Below are positions 24,680 through 34,096 of a stretch of 64,000 nt of DNA, piece after piece. How positions within the stretch are numbered: the stretch's first letter is position 1; every line of letters begins with the position of its first letter. The notes beneath the pieces were generated by a model, which worked only from the letters and a program-made list of their open reading frames with translations, was not told the origin of the DNA and made no database searches. A program made the position numbers and the translations under genes. The DNA comes from Halomonas socia (GTDB lineage: Bacteria; Pseudomonadota; Gammaproteobacteria; Pseudomonadales; Halomonadaceae), in the NCBI RefSeq assembly GCF_010977575.1, contig NZ_CP048812.1, positions 2,046,001 to 2,110,000 of the forward strand, given 5' to 3'.

Positions 24680-25608
24680 ATCGCCGCGAGCCGCTTGCCG
24701 CACCCCGCCTCGACGACCTGCTGGCGGCCCTCGAGGGCGTGGTGCGCGGCAAGTCGCGGGAGGTGCGGCTGGCGCTGTGCTGCCTGCTGTGCCGCGGCCA
24801 TCTGCTGATCGAGGACCTGCCGGGCCTGGGCAAGACCACCCTGGCCCAGGCGCTGGCGCGGGTCGCCGGGCTCGATATGCAGCGCCTGCAGTTCACCAGC
24901 GACCTGCTGCCGGCCGACGTGCTCGGCGTCTCGGTATTCGACCCGCACCGGGCCAGCTTCCACTTTCACCCCGGGCCGATCTTTCATCATCTGGTACTGG
25001 CCGACGAGATCAATCGCGCCACCCCCAAGACCCAGAGTGCGCTGCTCGAGGCGATGGAGGAGGGGCAGGTCACCGTGGAGGGCGAGACCCGCCGCCTGCC
25101 GTCACCGTTCTTCGTCATCGCCACCCAGAACCCCCAGGAGCAGGCCGGCACCTTCGCGCTGCCGGAGTCGCAGCTCGACCGCTTCCTGATGCGCCTTTCG
25201 CTGGGCTACCCCGACGCCCGTGCCGAACGCGAGATCCTGCGCGGTGAAGCCGGTCGGGTCCAACTGAAGACACTCGCCCAGTGGCTGGACGCCGAGACGC
25301 TGCTCGGCTGGCAGGTGCGGGTCGCCGAGGTCCACGTGGCCGATGCTCTGCTCGACTACCTGCAGGCGCTGGCTGCCGCCAGCCGCCGTCACCCCGAGTT
25401 GCCCTGGGGGCTGTCGACTCGCGCCCTGCTGGCGCTGCTGCATGCGTCCCGCGGCTGGGCACTGCTGGCGGGGCGCGACCACGTGCTGCCCGAAGACGTC
25501 CAGGCGGTGTGGGTGCCGGTGGTCGGGCACCGTCTCAGCGACGGGCGCCGCGAGGAGGGGGAGGCGCTGGCCCACCACCTGCTCGCCAGCGTGGCGGTCA
25601 CGGTCTAG
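24676..25608 (+). CDS. MoxR-family AAA+ ATPase
   Basis: The 310-residue ATPase has Walker A GLGKTTLA near residue 51 and Walker B in VLADEINRATPKTQSALLEA. The sensor/arginine region around ATQNPQEQAGTFALPESQLD follows. MoxR proteins act as chaperones for assembly of metal or multiprotein complexes and are typically encoded, as here, before a DUF58 protein and a TgpA-like transglutaminase. The three genes overlap or nearly touch and form one operon. Confidence 0.92.
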   Translation: MNRREPLAAPRLDDLLAALEGVVRGKSREVRLALCCLLCRGHLLIEDLPGLGKTTLAQALARVAGLDMQRLQFTSDLLPADVLGVSVFDPHRASFHFHPGPIFHHLVLADEINRATPKTQSALLEAMEEGQVTVEGETRRLPSPFFVIATQNPQEQAGTFALPESQLDRFLMRLSLGYPDARAEREILRGEAGRVQLKTLAQWLDAETLLGWQVRVAEVHVADALLDYLQALAAASRRHPELPWGLSTRALLALLHASRGWALLAGRDHVLPEDVQAVWVPVVGHRLSDGRREEGEALAHHLLASVAVTV

Positions 25609-25611
25609 GCG

Positions 25612-26547
25612 ATGCTCGCCCGGCTGCGCGACTGGTGGCAGCGGCGGCGCTTGACCGCCGCCGGCCAGCCACTCGGCACGCAGCGCCTGTTCCTGCTGCC
25701 GACCCGCTTCGGGGTGATCTGGGCGATGCTGATCCCGGTGCTGCTGCTGTTCGGCATCAACTACCAGAACAACCTGGCTTATGGCCTGGCCTTCTGGCTG
25801 TTCGCCGTGGCGCTGGTGTCGCTGTGGCGTGGCTGGCGCAACCTGCATGGCGTGCGGCTTACGGCGAGCGCCTCGGGCGAGGTGTTTGCCGGCGACCTGG
25901 CGCGCCTGACGATGCGGCTGAGCGCGCCGCGTAGGCGCCATGCCCTGCGCGTGGTGCTAGTGGCCGGTCCCGGCCAGGTGGCGGCCGCGGAGGGCGAATT
26001 GGACGAGACCGAGCTGAGCCTGCCGCTGGCGGTACCGACGCTGCGCCGTGGCCAGTGGCAACTACCGCCGCTGCGGGTGGAGAGTGCCTGGCCGCTGGGC
26101 CTGGTGCGCCTGGTGGCCTGGGTCGACAGCGGCGTGGAGCTGCTGGTCTATCCGGCCCCGGGTGAGACCGGCGAGGCCCACGCACGGCGCCGCGGCCAGG
26201 GACTCGAGCCTCAGGATTTCGCCGGCCTGCGTCGCTTCGAGGCCGGCGACAGCCCGGCGCGGCTGGCCTGGAAGCAGTGGAGTCGCACCGGCGTGCTGAG
26301 TACCAAGGCCTTCAGCCTGCCGCCGCGGCGCCAGCGCTGGCTCGACTACGACGCTTGTAGCGGCGAGCCCGAGGCGCGGCTGTCGCGGCTCTGTGCGCAG
26401 TTGCTCGACTACCACCGTGCCGGCGATCTCTACGGGCTGCGCCTGCCGGGGCTCGAGCTGGCCCCGGCCAGCGGGCCGGCCCAGCGGCGCCGCGCGCTGC
26501 AGGCCCTGGCGCGCTGGGTCGCGCCGTCACAGCGGAGTGGCACATGA
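25612..26547 (+). CDS. DUF58-domain membrane protein
   Basis: The 311-residue protein has two transmembrane helices near residues 35-80. The DUF58 domain contains QGLEPQDFAGLRRFEAGDSP and RLAWKQWSRTGVLSTKAF, the family's conserved 'R-Y-x-x-G-D' type region and following W/K residues. It partners with MoxR in an uncharacterised envelope-associated complex. The start lies three bases after the moxR stop. Confidence 0.88.
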   Translation: MLARLRDWWQRRRLTAAGQPLGTQRLFLLPTRFGVIWAMLIPVLLLFGINYQNNLAYGLAFWLFAVALVSLWRGWRNLHGVRLTASASGEVFAGDLARLTMRLSAPRRRHALRVVLVAGPGQVAAAEGELDETELSLPLAVPTLRRGQWQLPPLRVESAWPLGLVRLVAWVDSGVELLVYPAPGETGEAHARRRGQGLEPQDFAGLRRFEAGDSPARLAWKQWSRTGVLSTKAFSLPPRRQRWLDYDACSGEPEARLSRLCAQLLDYHRAGDLYGLRLPGLELAPASGPAQRRRALQALARWVAPSQRSGT

Positions 26548-28607
26548 GTGCCCCCTCGGCGCTGCTCGCCGATGGCCGCAGCCTCTCGGCGCCGCTGCTG
26601 GTGCAGCTGTTCATCGGCCAGTGCCTGGTGCTGGCGCTGCATCTGCCGTTCATGCCGCCGTGGCTGTTCGGGGTGGCGCTGGCCGCCGCCGGCTGGCGCT
26701 TTCTGCAGCTGCGTCGGCGGCTGCCGCGGGCCGGGGTGGTGCTGCGGCTGACCGCAGTGGCGGGGGTGCTGGCCGGGCTATGGCTGCAGTACGGCGGGCT
26801 GCTGGGCATGCAGGCGCTGATGGGCGTGCTGCTGGGGATCTACCTGCTCAAGCTGCTCGAGACCCACGACCGCCGCGATGGCCGGGTGGTGGTGATCATC
26901 GGTTTCGTGACGCTGACCGCGGCCTTCCTCCATGACCAGAGCCTGCTGATGAGTGGCGCGGCGCTGCTGGCGGCGGCCTGGCTGTTGCAAACGCTGGTGG
27001 TGCTGGCCGGTGGCCGCGCGGGGCGCGACGCCTGGCGCGAGGCGCTGTGGCTGCTGGCGCTGTCGGCGCCGTTGATGGTGCTGCTGTTCGTGGTGGTGCC
27101 GCGCATCGGCCCGCTGTGGAGCCTGCCCCAGGCCGACCAGACGGCCACCGGCCTCAGCGATGAGATCGCCCCCGGCGATATCGCCCAGCTGTCGCGCAGC
27201 GATGCGCGGGCCTTCCGAGTGCGTTTCGACGCCGCCGAGCCGCCGCCCGCCGAGCGCTACTGGCGGGTCTATACCCTGTCGCAGTTCGACGGCGAACGCT
27301 GGACGCGGCTGCGCCCCGAGCAGCACGCGGCCAGCGCCGGCCAGCCGGTGTCGCGCTTCGTCCAGGAGGCCCGGCACTCGCCGTTCGACGAGCGTGCCCC
27401 GCGCTATGTGGCCGAGCTGCTGCTGGAGCCCGACAGCCGCCCCTGGCGCCCGAGCCTGGGCACGCCGCTGGCCAGCGACGCGCGCCAGCGCTACCTGGCC
27501 GACGGCACCCTCGAGGGCCTGGTACCACTGACCTCGCGGGGGCTGCTGCAGGTGGCCAGCAGTGCGCAGGCGCCGCGCTTCCCCGATCCCGCCGGACCGG
27601 CCTGGCATCGCCTGCTGCCGCCGGATGCCAACCCGCGCAGCCATGCCCTGGCCGAGCGGCTGTGGCACGAAGCCGAGGGCGAGCCGCGGCGCTACCTAGC
27701 GGCGCTCATGGCACGCTTCGGCGAGGCCCCGTTTCGCTACACCCTGAGCCCGCCGCGGCTGGCCGGGCGCGACCGCATCGACGACTTCCTGTTCGACACC
27801 CGCGCCGGCTACTGCACCCACTACGCCTCGGCGGCGGCGGTGATGGCGCGGATGGCGGGCATTCCGGCGCGGGTGGTGGTGGGCTTCCAGGGTGGCGAGC
27901 GCCACCCCGACGGCCACTTCACGGTTCGCGACTACGACGCCCACGCCTGGATCGAGGTGTGGCTGGACGGTGCCTGGGAGCGCCTCGACCCCACCGCGGC
28001 GATCGCTCCGCAGCGCATCGAGCAGGGCGCCGAGGCGTTTCTCGGCGGTAGCGAGGACTTCCTGGCCGATGCGCCCTTCTCGCCGCTGCGGCTGCGCGAG
28101 CTGGGCTGGGCCAACCGCCTGCGGCTTGGCGTCGAGCGCGTCGAGTATCGTTGGCAGCGCGGCGTGATCGGCTATCAGCGCGAGCGCCGTGAGGCGCTGC
28201 TGGCGGGCATCGCCGAGCGCCTTTCAGCGCTGTGGGCGCGGCTGGGGCAGCTGAAACCTGGCGATGCGCTGCGCCTGGCCGCTGCCGTTGCCGGATTGCT
28301 GCTGCTGGGGTGGGCGGGGCGTTACTGGCATCGGCACCACTCGGTCGTCGAGGGGCATCTGGTAAGACGTCTCCAGGTCTGGCTCGAGAAGCGCGGCCAC
28401 GGCCCGCTGGGCGGTGAGTCGCCGGCGGCCCATCTGCGCCGTATCGCGCCCCGCGGCGGGGCGGCGCAAACGGCGCTGGAGGGCATGGCCAATGATCTCG
28501 AGCGGCTGCTGTATGCGCCGCTCCCCGAGGCCGAACGGCGACTGCGTCGCCGGCGGCTAGGCAAGCAACTGGCCGAGATCAAGCGACGCTGGCCGCGGCG
28601 CGGATGA
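26544..28607 (+). CDS. tgpA: TgpA-like transglutaminase-domain protein (DUF3488)
   Basis: The 687-residue inner-membrane protein has six or so N-terminal helices (about 15-190) and a periplasmic transglutaminase domain. Its catalytic Cys is in TRAGYCTHYASAAAVMARMA (near 420), the His in DYDAHAWIEVWL and the Asp in RLDPTAAI. One further C-terminal helix lies near 580-600. TgpA of Pseudomonas aeruginosa is essential there and lies in the same moxR-DUF58-tgpA order. The start overlaps the DUF58 stop by four bases. Confidence 0.92.
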   Translation: MSAPSALLADGRSLSAPLLVQLFIGQCLVLALHLPFMPPWLFGVALAAAGWRFLQLRRRLPRAGVVLRLTAVAGVLAGLWLQYGGLLGMQALMGVLLGIYLLKLLETHDRRDGRVVVIIGFVTLTAAFLHDQSLLMSGAALLAAAWLLQTLVVLAGGRAGRDAWREALWLLALSAPLMVLLFVVVPRIGPLWSLPQADQTATGLSDEIAPGDIAQLSRSDARAFRVRFDAAEPPPAERYWRVYTLSQFDGERWTRLRPEQHAASAGQPVSRFVQEARHSPFDERAPRYVAELLLEPDSRPWRPSLGTPLASDARQRYLADGTLEGLVPLTSRGLLQVASSAQAPRFPDPAGPAWHRLLPPDANPRSHALAERLWHEAEGEPRRYLAALMARFGEAPFRYTLSPPRLAGRDRIDDFLFDTRAGYCTHYASAAAVMARMAGIPARVVVGFQGGERHPDGHFTVRDYDAHAWIEVWLDGAWERLDPTAAIAPQRIEQGAEAFLGGSEDFLADAPFSPLRLRELGWANRLRLGVERVEYRWQRGVIGYQRERREALLAGIAERLSALWARLGQLKPGDALRLAAAVAGLLLLGWAGRYWHRHHSVVEGHLVRRLQVWLEKRGHGPLGGESPAAHLRRIAPRGGAAQTALEGMANDLERLLYAPLPEAERRLRRRRLGKQLAEIKRRWPRRG

Positions 28608-28691
28608 CCACCCGAGGCTGGCGCCGCGGCGTCGGGCGTGGCATCGTGGAGTGGACGGTTTTGCGTTTCTCACCCAGCGCTAGCGGCGGCC

Positions 28692-29210
28692 ATGGCATCA
28701 CGACACACATCCCCATTACATGAACTGGACTGTCGTACCCATCGCGGCGAGCCCTTCAACCTGCGCGCGCTGCGCGGCCAGGTACTGCTGGTGGTCAACG
28801 TCGCCAGCCGCTGCGGCTACACCCCGCAGCTCAAGGAGTTGGAGGCGCTGTATCGGCACTATCATCGCCAGGGCTTCACGGTGCTGGCGTTTCCCTGCAA
28901 CCAGTTCGCCCGCCAGTCGCCGGAGTCGGCCAAGGCCTTTTGCAGCTTCAGCGAGCGCGAGTACGCGGTAACCTTTCCGGTGATGGAGAAGGTGCGCGTC
29001 AACGGCCCGCGCGCCCACCCGCTGTTCGTCGCGCTGCGCCGCCAGGCGCCCGGGGTGCTGGGCAGCACCCTGATCAAGTGGAACTTCACCAAGTTTCTGG
29101 TTGCTCGCGACGGCCGGGTGCTGCGGCGCTTCGGCCCGCGGGCCGGTGAGCGCCAGATACGCGTGGCGCTGGAAGAGGCCCTCGACGAGCCCTATGAAGT
29201 GGGAACCTAG
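28692..29210 (+). CDS. Glutathione peroxidase family protein
   Basis: The 172-residue protein has the peroxidatic Cys in NVASRCGYTPQLKELEALY, FPCNQFARQSPESAK with a second Cys and the active-site Gln, and the Trp-Asn pair in IKWNFTKFLV. It reduces hydrogen or alkyl peroxides with thioredoxin or glutathione. ATG 28692 is chosen because homology begins right after it; a GTG at 28638 would add 18 residues with no family match. The gene overlaps the convergent DUF7079-like gene by four bases. Confidence 0.9.
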   Translation: MASRHTSPLHELDCRTHRGEPFNLRALRGQVLLVVNVASRCGYTPQLKELEALYRHYHRQGFTVLAFPCNQFARQSPESAKAFCSFSEREYAVTFPVMEKVRVNGPRAHPLFVALRRQAPGVLGSTLIKWNFTKFLVARDGRVLRRFGPRAGERQIRVALEEALDEPYEVGT

Positions 29211-29593
29211 GGCAGTTCGCCGCGGGCCACCATCACCCGCGTCATCAGCTCGTTCCAGCGGTGGCGGGTCATCATGGTGATCAGCCCGGAGAACAGCGCC
29301 CAGCTCTTGCGGCGCCAGCCGCGCAGGCGCAGGTTATGCGCCACCAGGCGCTTCATCAGTTGGTAATCGTCGAAGCGGCGCCACTCGCTGGCCACCGACA
29401 TCTGGGTGCGTGACAGCACCGGGGCCAGCTCGATGCGAAAGATCCACTCGAGCTCGGTGAGGGTCAGGTCGTGGCGCTGGATGACCTCGACCATGCGCGC
29501 ATAGTCGCGCTCGCGGGGCTCGCGATCCAGCCACAGCGGGGCCAATACCAGCCACAGCTCGCCGCGTTCGTCGACCAGGGTCTGGGCGTCCAT
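29207..29593 (-). CDS. DUF7079-like hypothetical protein
   Basis: The 128-residue cytoplasmic protein has no signal peptide or membrane helix. The segments [34 protein letters not shown] and [16 protein letters not shown] resemble small uncharacterised proteins of the DUF7079 type. Function is unknown. ATG 29593 follows AGGAGAG closely and was preferred over the longer frame from 29632. Confidence 0.65.
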   Translation of the reverse strand: MDAQTLVDERGELWLVLAPLWLDREPRERDYARMVEVIQRHDLTLTELEWIFRIELAPVLSRTQMSVASEWRRFDDYQLMKRLVAHNLRLRGWRRKSWALFSGLITMMTRHRWNELMTRVMVARGELP

Positions 29594-29728
29594 TTCTCTC
29601 TCCTGCCGTGTTCGTCGCGCATCAGCCGGCAATCTTGTCCCACACGGCGGCGTACCTCAAGGGCGGACAGCGTCGGCGTTGTGTGGGTAGAATGGCGCCA
29701 ACTGTCCACTGTTGTATCGAGGTCTGAC

Positions 29729-30934
29729 GTGATCATCAAACCCAAGGTTCGCGGTTTCATCTGTACCACCACCCACCCGGTCGGCTGCGAGAAGAACGTG
29801 CTCGAGCAGATCGAGGCGACCCGCGCCCGCGGTCTGGACAAGGCCAACGGCCCCAAGAAGGTGCTGGTGATCGGTGCCTCCAGCGGCTACGGGTTGGCGG
29901 CACGCATCACCGCCGCCTTCGGCTACGGCGCCGACACCCTGGGGGTGTTCTTCGAGAAGCCGGGCAGCGAGAAGCGTACCGGCACCGCCGGTTGGTACAA
30001 CAGCGCGGCATTCGACAAGTTCGCCAAGGCCGAGGGACTCTACAGCAAGTCGATCAACGGCGACGCTTTCTCCCACGAGGCACGGGAGAAAGCCATCGAG
30101 ATGATCAAGGCCGACCTCGGCCAGATCGACCTGGTGGTCTACTCGCTGGCCTCGCCGGTGCGCAAGCTGCCTGACAGCGGTGAGCTCAAGCGCTCGGCGC
30201 TCAAGCCGATCGGTGAGACCTACCGTGCCACCGCCATCGATACCAACAAGGACGCCATCATCGAGGCCGAGGTGGAGCCCGCCACCCAGCAGGAGATCGA
30301 CGACACCATCACAGTGATGGGCGGCGAGGACTGGGAGCTATGGATGAGCGCCCTCGACCGGGCCGGGGTGCTGGCGCCGGGCGCGCGCAGCGTGGCGTTC
30401 AGCTACATCGGCACCGAGATCACCTGGCCGATCTACTGGCACGGGGCGCTGGGCAAGGCCAAGGAGGACCTCGACCGTGCCGCAGGCGAGATCGATGCCA
30501 AGCTCAAGGCCAGCGGTGGCGGCGCCAACGTGGCGGTGCTCAAGTCGGTGGTGACCCAGGCCAGCGCGGCGATTCCGGTGATGCCGCTGTATATCGCCAT
30601 GGTCTATCGCGTGATGAAGGAGCAGGGACTCCACGAGGGCACCATCGATCAGCTCAACCGGCTGTTCGGCGAGCAGCTCTACTCATCTCGGGGCGGTGAC
30701 TTCGCCACCGACGAGGCCGGCCGTCTGCGCCTCGACGACTGGGAGCTGCGCGACGACGTCCAGCAGGCCTGCAAGGACCTGTGGCCCCAGGTGACCAGCG
30801 ACAACCTGTTCGAGATCACCGACTACGCCGGCTACAAGCACGAGTTCCTCAAGCTGTTCGGTTTCGAGCGCGATGACGTGGACTATGATGTTGACGCCGA
30901 TCCGGTCGCCGACTTCGACGTGGTCGAACTGTGA
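29729..30934 (+). CDS. fabV: Trans-2-enoyl-CoA/ACP reductase FabV
   Basis: The 401-residue NADH-dependent enoyl reductase completes fatty-acid elongation. It begins [20 protein letters not shown], has the nucleotide-binding [20 protein letters not shown], and carries the FabV signature Tyr-(8 residues)-Lys (Y236-K245 in [10 protein letters not shown]). GTG 29729 is the start: the family begins exactly there and GAGG lies just upstream. The open frame continues 86 residues further upstream without homology. FabV enzymes are typically insensitive to triclosan. Confidence 0.95.
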   Translation: MIIKPKVRGFICTTTHPVGCEKNVLEQIEATRARGLDKANGPKKVLVIGASSGYGLAARITAAFGYGADTLGVFFEKPGSEKRTGTAGWYNSAAFDKFAKAEGLYSKSINGDAFSHEAREKAIEMIKADLGQIDLVVYSLASPVRKLPDSGELKRSALKPIGETYRATAIDTNKDAIIEAEVEPATQQEIDDTITVMGGEDWELWMSALDRAGVLAPGARSVAFSYIGTEITWPIYWHGALGKAKEDLDRAAGEIDAKLKASGGGANVAVLKSVVTQASAAIPVMPLYIAMVYRVMKEQGLHEGTIDQLNRLFGEQLYSSRGGDFATDEAGRLRLDDWELRDDVQQACKDLWPQVTSDNLFEITDYAGYKHEFLKLFGFERDDVDYDVDADPVADFDVVEL

Positions 30935-31020
30935 GACGGGGGTGAGCCAATGGTGAACGCCTGCGCCGCGGGCTAGTCTAAGGATTAGTGCAATATTCCC
31001 CTGGGTAGCGAGGAGGTCCT

Positions 31021-31221
31021 ATGGACACCAAGGAAAGCAAGACCCCGGAAGAAGAGAAAGAGCATGTAATGGGGCAGCGAATCCCCGAGGACTACGACGA
31101 AGCCGAGCCCCAGCGTCAGCCCGAGGCCCAGAAGCCCCCCGCCGGCATGCACCGGCTACTGCCGGTGGCAGTGATTCTGGTACTGGTCGCCGGCCTGGCG
31201 TTCCACTTCCTGGGACGCTGA
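31021..31221 (+). CDS. Small C-tail-anchored membrane protein, unknown
   Basis: The 66-residue protein has a charged, Glu/Lys/Pro-rich front (residues 1-42) and one C-terminal transmembrane helix (LLPVAVILVLVAGLAFHFLG). A strong GAGGAGGT precedes ATG 31021 and a terminator follows at 31241, so it is very probably a real single gene. No family was recognised. Confidence 0.65.
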   Translation: MDTKESKTPEEEKEHVMGQRIPEDYDEAEPQRQPEAQKPPAGMHRLLPVAVILVLVAGLAFHFLGR

Positions 31222-31240
31222 CAGCTCCCCACTCAGCGCG

Positions 31241-31264
31241 ACGCCGGGCCATTGGGCTCGGCGT
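31241..31264 (+). terminator. Rho-independent terminator
   Basis: ACGCCGGGCC pairs with GGCTCGGCGT (one G-T pair) around ATTG, followed by TTGCGTATCT. It ends transcription of the small membrane-protein gene. Confidence 0.65.
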
Positions 31265-31377
31265 TTGCGTATCTGCGACCGGCGCTTGCGACGAGGGTCG
31301 CCGGTAGTGCCGGATGGCGCTGCCGGCGAGGCGGCAATTGGGTAAGATGTGACTCCCAGCCCATCACGGCGATAGCG

Positions 31378-32355
31378 ATGCCTGCACTCCGACCCGCCAG
31401 CGCCCAGCCCATCACCAGCCGCCAGATCGCCTTCCTGCTGCTGCCGGGATTTTCGCTGCTGGCCCAGGCCTGTGCCCTGGAGCCGCTGCAGGTGGTCAAT
31501 CAGCTTGCCGGCAAGCGCTTCTACGTGCCGCTCACCTACGGTCTCGAGGCGCGCGAGATCCGCAGCGCTAGCGAGCTGTCGCTGACGCCGCGCCACGCGG
31601 TGGGCGAGGACGACGCCGGCCTCGACATGCTGCTGGTGTGTGCTCCCAGCCCGCTGCCGCTGAGCCTGCCGGCGAGCCTCTGCGATTGGCTCAGGCGGCT
31701 CGCCGGGCGCGGCGTGGTGCTGGGTGGCGTGGCCGGCGGCACCGAGGTGCTGGCTCGCGCTGGGGTGCTCGACGGCTACCGCGCCACCCTGCCATGGCAG
31801 CGTTTCGACGCCTTCGCCCGCGACTATCCGCGGGTCAATCTCTCCCAGCAGCTATTCGAGATCGACCGCGACCGGCTGACCTGCGGCGGCGGCACCGCGG
31901 CGATGGACATGATGATGACGCTGATCGGCCAGCACCACGGCCAGCGTCTCGCCGAGGCGGTCTCGGAGCACTTCGTGTGCGAGCGGATTCGCCCCGGCGA
32001 CGAGCCCCAGGACGTGCCGCTGCGCTCGCGCCTGGGCCACGCCCCGCAGAGTCTGGTCGAGGCGGTCACGCTGATGGAGGCCAATATCGAGGAGCCGCTG
32101 ACCACCCACGAGCTGGCCGAGCACCTGGGCATCTCGCGGCGCCAGCTCGAGCGGCTGTTCAAGAAGTACCTGCAGGCGGTGCCCAGCCGCTACTACCTGG
32201 ACCTGCGGTTGCAGGAGGCACGCAAGCTGCTGCGCGAGTCCGACCGCGCGGTGGGCGACATCGCGCTGCTGACCGGTTTCTCGTCCGGCGCGCATTTCTC
32301 CACCGCCTATCGCAACCACTTCGGCATGACCCCGCGCGAGGAGCGCTTGATCTGA
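31378..32355 (+). CDS. argR: GlxA-type AraC regulator, ArgR-like (arginine catabolism)
   Basis: The 325-residue protein has an N-terminal DJ-1/PfpI-like domain (IAFLLLPGFSLLAQACALEP onward) and a C-terminal AraC DNA-binding domain (about 225-320; HELAEHLGISRRQLERLFKK, VGDIALLTGFSSGAHFSTAY). Pseudomonas ArgR, which activates arginine succinyltransferase genes, has this same architecture and length. The gene lies upstream of an astC-aruFG-astDB operon, supporting the assignment. Start ATG 31378 gives the family length; the frame is open 42 codons further upstream. Confidence 0.8.
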   Translation: MPALRPASAQPITSRQIAFLLLPGFSLLAQACALEPLQVVNQLAGKRFYVPLTYGLEAREIRSASELSLTPRHAVGEDDAGLDMLLVCAPSPLPLSLPASLCDWLRRLAGRGVVLGGVAGGTEVLARAGVLDGYRATLPWQRFDAFARDYPRVNLSQQLFEIDRDRLTCGGGTAAMDMMMTLIGQHHGQRLAEAVSEHFVCERIRPGDEPQDVPLRSRLGHAPQSLVEAVTLMEANIEEPLTTHELAEHLGISRRQLERLFKKYLQAVPSRYYLDLRLQEARKLLRESDRAVGDIALLTGFSSGAHFSTAYRNHFGMTPREERLI

Positions 32356-32438
32356 TCGAGCGCTGGCAGCATAACTAAGCGTTCCCTGAAAAGTCGTCGA
32401 GCGCAGGCAGTTTTCCGAAAAAGCCCAAGGAGGCGCCT

Positions 32439-33326
32439 ATTCGCGCGCTACGCCCCCATCTCTTCCTGCTGCTGGTGGCGGCGATCTTCGCCGGCAATAT
32501 CCTGGTCGGCAAGGCGCTGGCGGGGTTGCCGCCGTTCACCATCTCGCTGGGCCGGGTATTCATCGCGCTGCTGGTGATGCTGCCGCTGGGCTGGCATCAG
32601 GCGCGTCGCGGCTGGCCGCTGTTCCGCGAGCACTGGCGGCCGCTGGTGGGGCTGGCACTGACCGGGGTGGCGTTCTTCAATGCGCTGATCTACGCCGCGC
32701 TCCACTACACCTCGGCGACCAACGTGGCGATCCTCGAGAGCATGATCCCGGTGGTGACCCTGCTGTTCAGCGTGGCGCTGCTCGGCGAGCGCTTCTGCGG
32801 CGTGCAGTGGCTGGGGGTGGCGCTGTCGCTGGGCGGCGCGGTGACGGTGATCAGCGCCGGTCAGCAGGGCCAGGCGCTTGCCGGCGGGGTCAACCCAGGC
32901 GACGCGATCATGCTGCTGGCGGTGCTGGTGTGGGTGGGCTACTCGCTGCTGGTAAAGACGCATATGGCGCGCTTTCCGCGCTACGGTGGCCTGCTGGTGA
33001 TGCTGGTGATCGCCAACCTGGCGCTGGCGCCGATCGCGCTGTTCGAGGGCGCCGCCCAGCAGCTGCCGCAAATCAGCGGCGGGCAGCTGCTGGGGCTGGC
33101 CTACCTGGGTATCTTCCCCTCGGTGGTGGCCCTGCTGCTCTACAACAGCGCCCTGGCCGACATCGGCCCGACCCGCGCGGCGATCTACCTCAACCTGCTG
33201 CCGGTATTCACCATGCTCGGGGCCTGGTGGTGGCTCGACGAGCGCATCGTGGCGCTACAGGTGCTGGCCAGCGCGGTGGTCATCGTCGGCGTGTGGTTGA
33301 CCATCGCGCCGCGCAGAACATCTTGA
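32439..33326 (+). CDS. EamA/DMT-family transporter, probable ATT start
   Basis: The drug/metabolite transporter has ten transmembrane helices in two EamA repeats (ATNVAILESMIPVVTLLFSV in the first, IGPTRAAIYLNLLPVFTMLG in the second). The usual start, GTG 32475, would cut into helix 1 (LRPHLFLLLVAAIFAGNILV). The frame has no ATG, GTG or TTG between the stop at 32376 and 32475. An exact AAGGAGG (32427-32433) stands 5 nt before an in-frame ATT at 32439, which would give 295 residues and a complete helix 1. The rare ATT start is inferred. Confidence 0.8.
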   Translation: MRALRPHLFLLLVAAIFAGNILVGKALAGLPPFTISLGRVFIALLVMLPLGWHQARRGWPLFREHWRPLVGLALTGVAFFNALIYAALHYTSATNVAILESMIPVVTLLFSVALLGERFCGVQWLGVALSLGGAVTVISAGQQGQALAGGVNPGDAIMLLAVLVWVGYSLLVKTHMARFPRYGGLLVMLVIANLALAPIALFEGAAQQLPQISGGQLLGLAYLGIFPSVVALLLYNSALADIGPTRAAIYLNLLPVFTMLGAWWWLDERIVALQVLASAVVIVGVWLTIAPRRTS

Positions 33327-33339
33327 GTGCCGACAGAGC

Positions 33340-33957
33340 CTAGCGCTTGCTGGCCAGCAGGGCGCGAAATAGCTGGCCCATCATCACCGGGGTGTCGTGG
33401 TCGATGACGAAGCCGGCGTCCTCCAGCAGCGGCCGGGCCTGGCGGGTGATATCGGTGGCCAGCGCCGTGGTCATCAGGTTCAGCGCGCGGCGGCCGATCC
33501 CGGCGGGATGGGCGTCGGGCTGGAACTTGTCCATCACGCACAGCTGGCCATCGCTGGCCAGTACGCGGTGGGCCTCGGCCAGGCCGCGTGCCGGGTCCGG
33601 CATCACCGCCACGATCAGGTGCATCACCACCACGTCGAAGTGGCCGTCGGGGTAGTCGAGGTCGGCGGCGTCCATGCTGTACGCGGCGACATCGAGGTGC
33701 AGCGCCTCGGCGCGCCGCGCGATGCGCTTGACCATGGCCGGAGCGAGGTCGGTGGCGTGGATCTCGACGTTGCGTGGCAGGAAGGGCAGGTCGAGCCCGG
33801 TACCGGCGCCCACCAGCAGCACCCGCATGCCGGGCGTCCAGGTCACCTGTTCCAGCGCCTGGCGCCGGGCACGGCGAAAGGCCCGCTCGGCGACCAGATC
33901 GTAGATCGGCGCATAGAGGCTGTAACGCAGCCGGTTCCAGGCGGTGGTGTTGAGCAT
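33340..33957 (-). CDS. Class I SAM-dependent methyltransferase (UbiE/PmtA-like)
   Basis: The 205-residue protein starts MLNTTAWNRLRYSLYAPIYD and has motif I VLLVGAGTGLDLPFLP, the acidic IHATDLAPAMV and the post-motif FDVVVMHLIVAVMPDPARGL. The front part resembles phospholipid or quinone methyltransferases. The in-frame ATG 33957 has GAGGG at good spacing; ATG 33975 would add six residues. It converges with the EamA gene. Confidence 0.85.
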   Translation of the reverse strand: MLNTTAWNRLRYSLYAPIYDLVAERAFRRARRQALEQVTWTPGMRVLLVGAGTGLDLPFLPRNVEIHATDLAPAMVKRIARRAEALHLDVAAYSMDAADLDYPDGHFDVVVMHLIVAVMPDPARGLAEAHRVLASDGQLCVMDKFQPDAHPAGIGRRALNLMTTALATDITRQARPLLEDAGFVIDHDTPVMMGQLFRALLASKR

Positions 33958-34096
33958 GGTGGCGCCCTCGCGCATGCGGAAACTGACCGTTAGTCTAACC
34001 GCTTTTCATAATTCGCCGTCCCATTGCTGAAAGCCTGGCGTGACCACGGCACCGTATACTCGTTTCATCAATCGATCCCCGTGGATGGAGAGCCCC

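Noticed and set aside
29471-29728. N-terminal extension of FabV
   Set aside because: The FabV family begins exactly at the GTG at 29729. The extension is opposite the DUF7079-like gene and has no homology.
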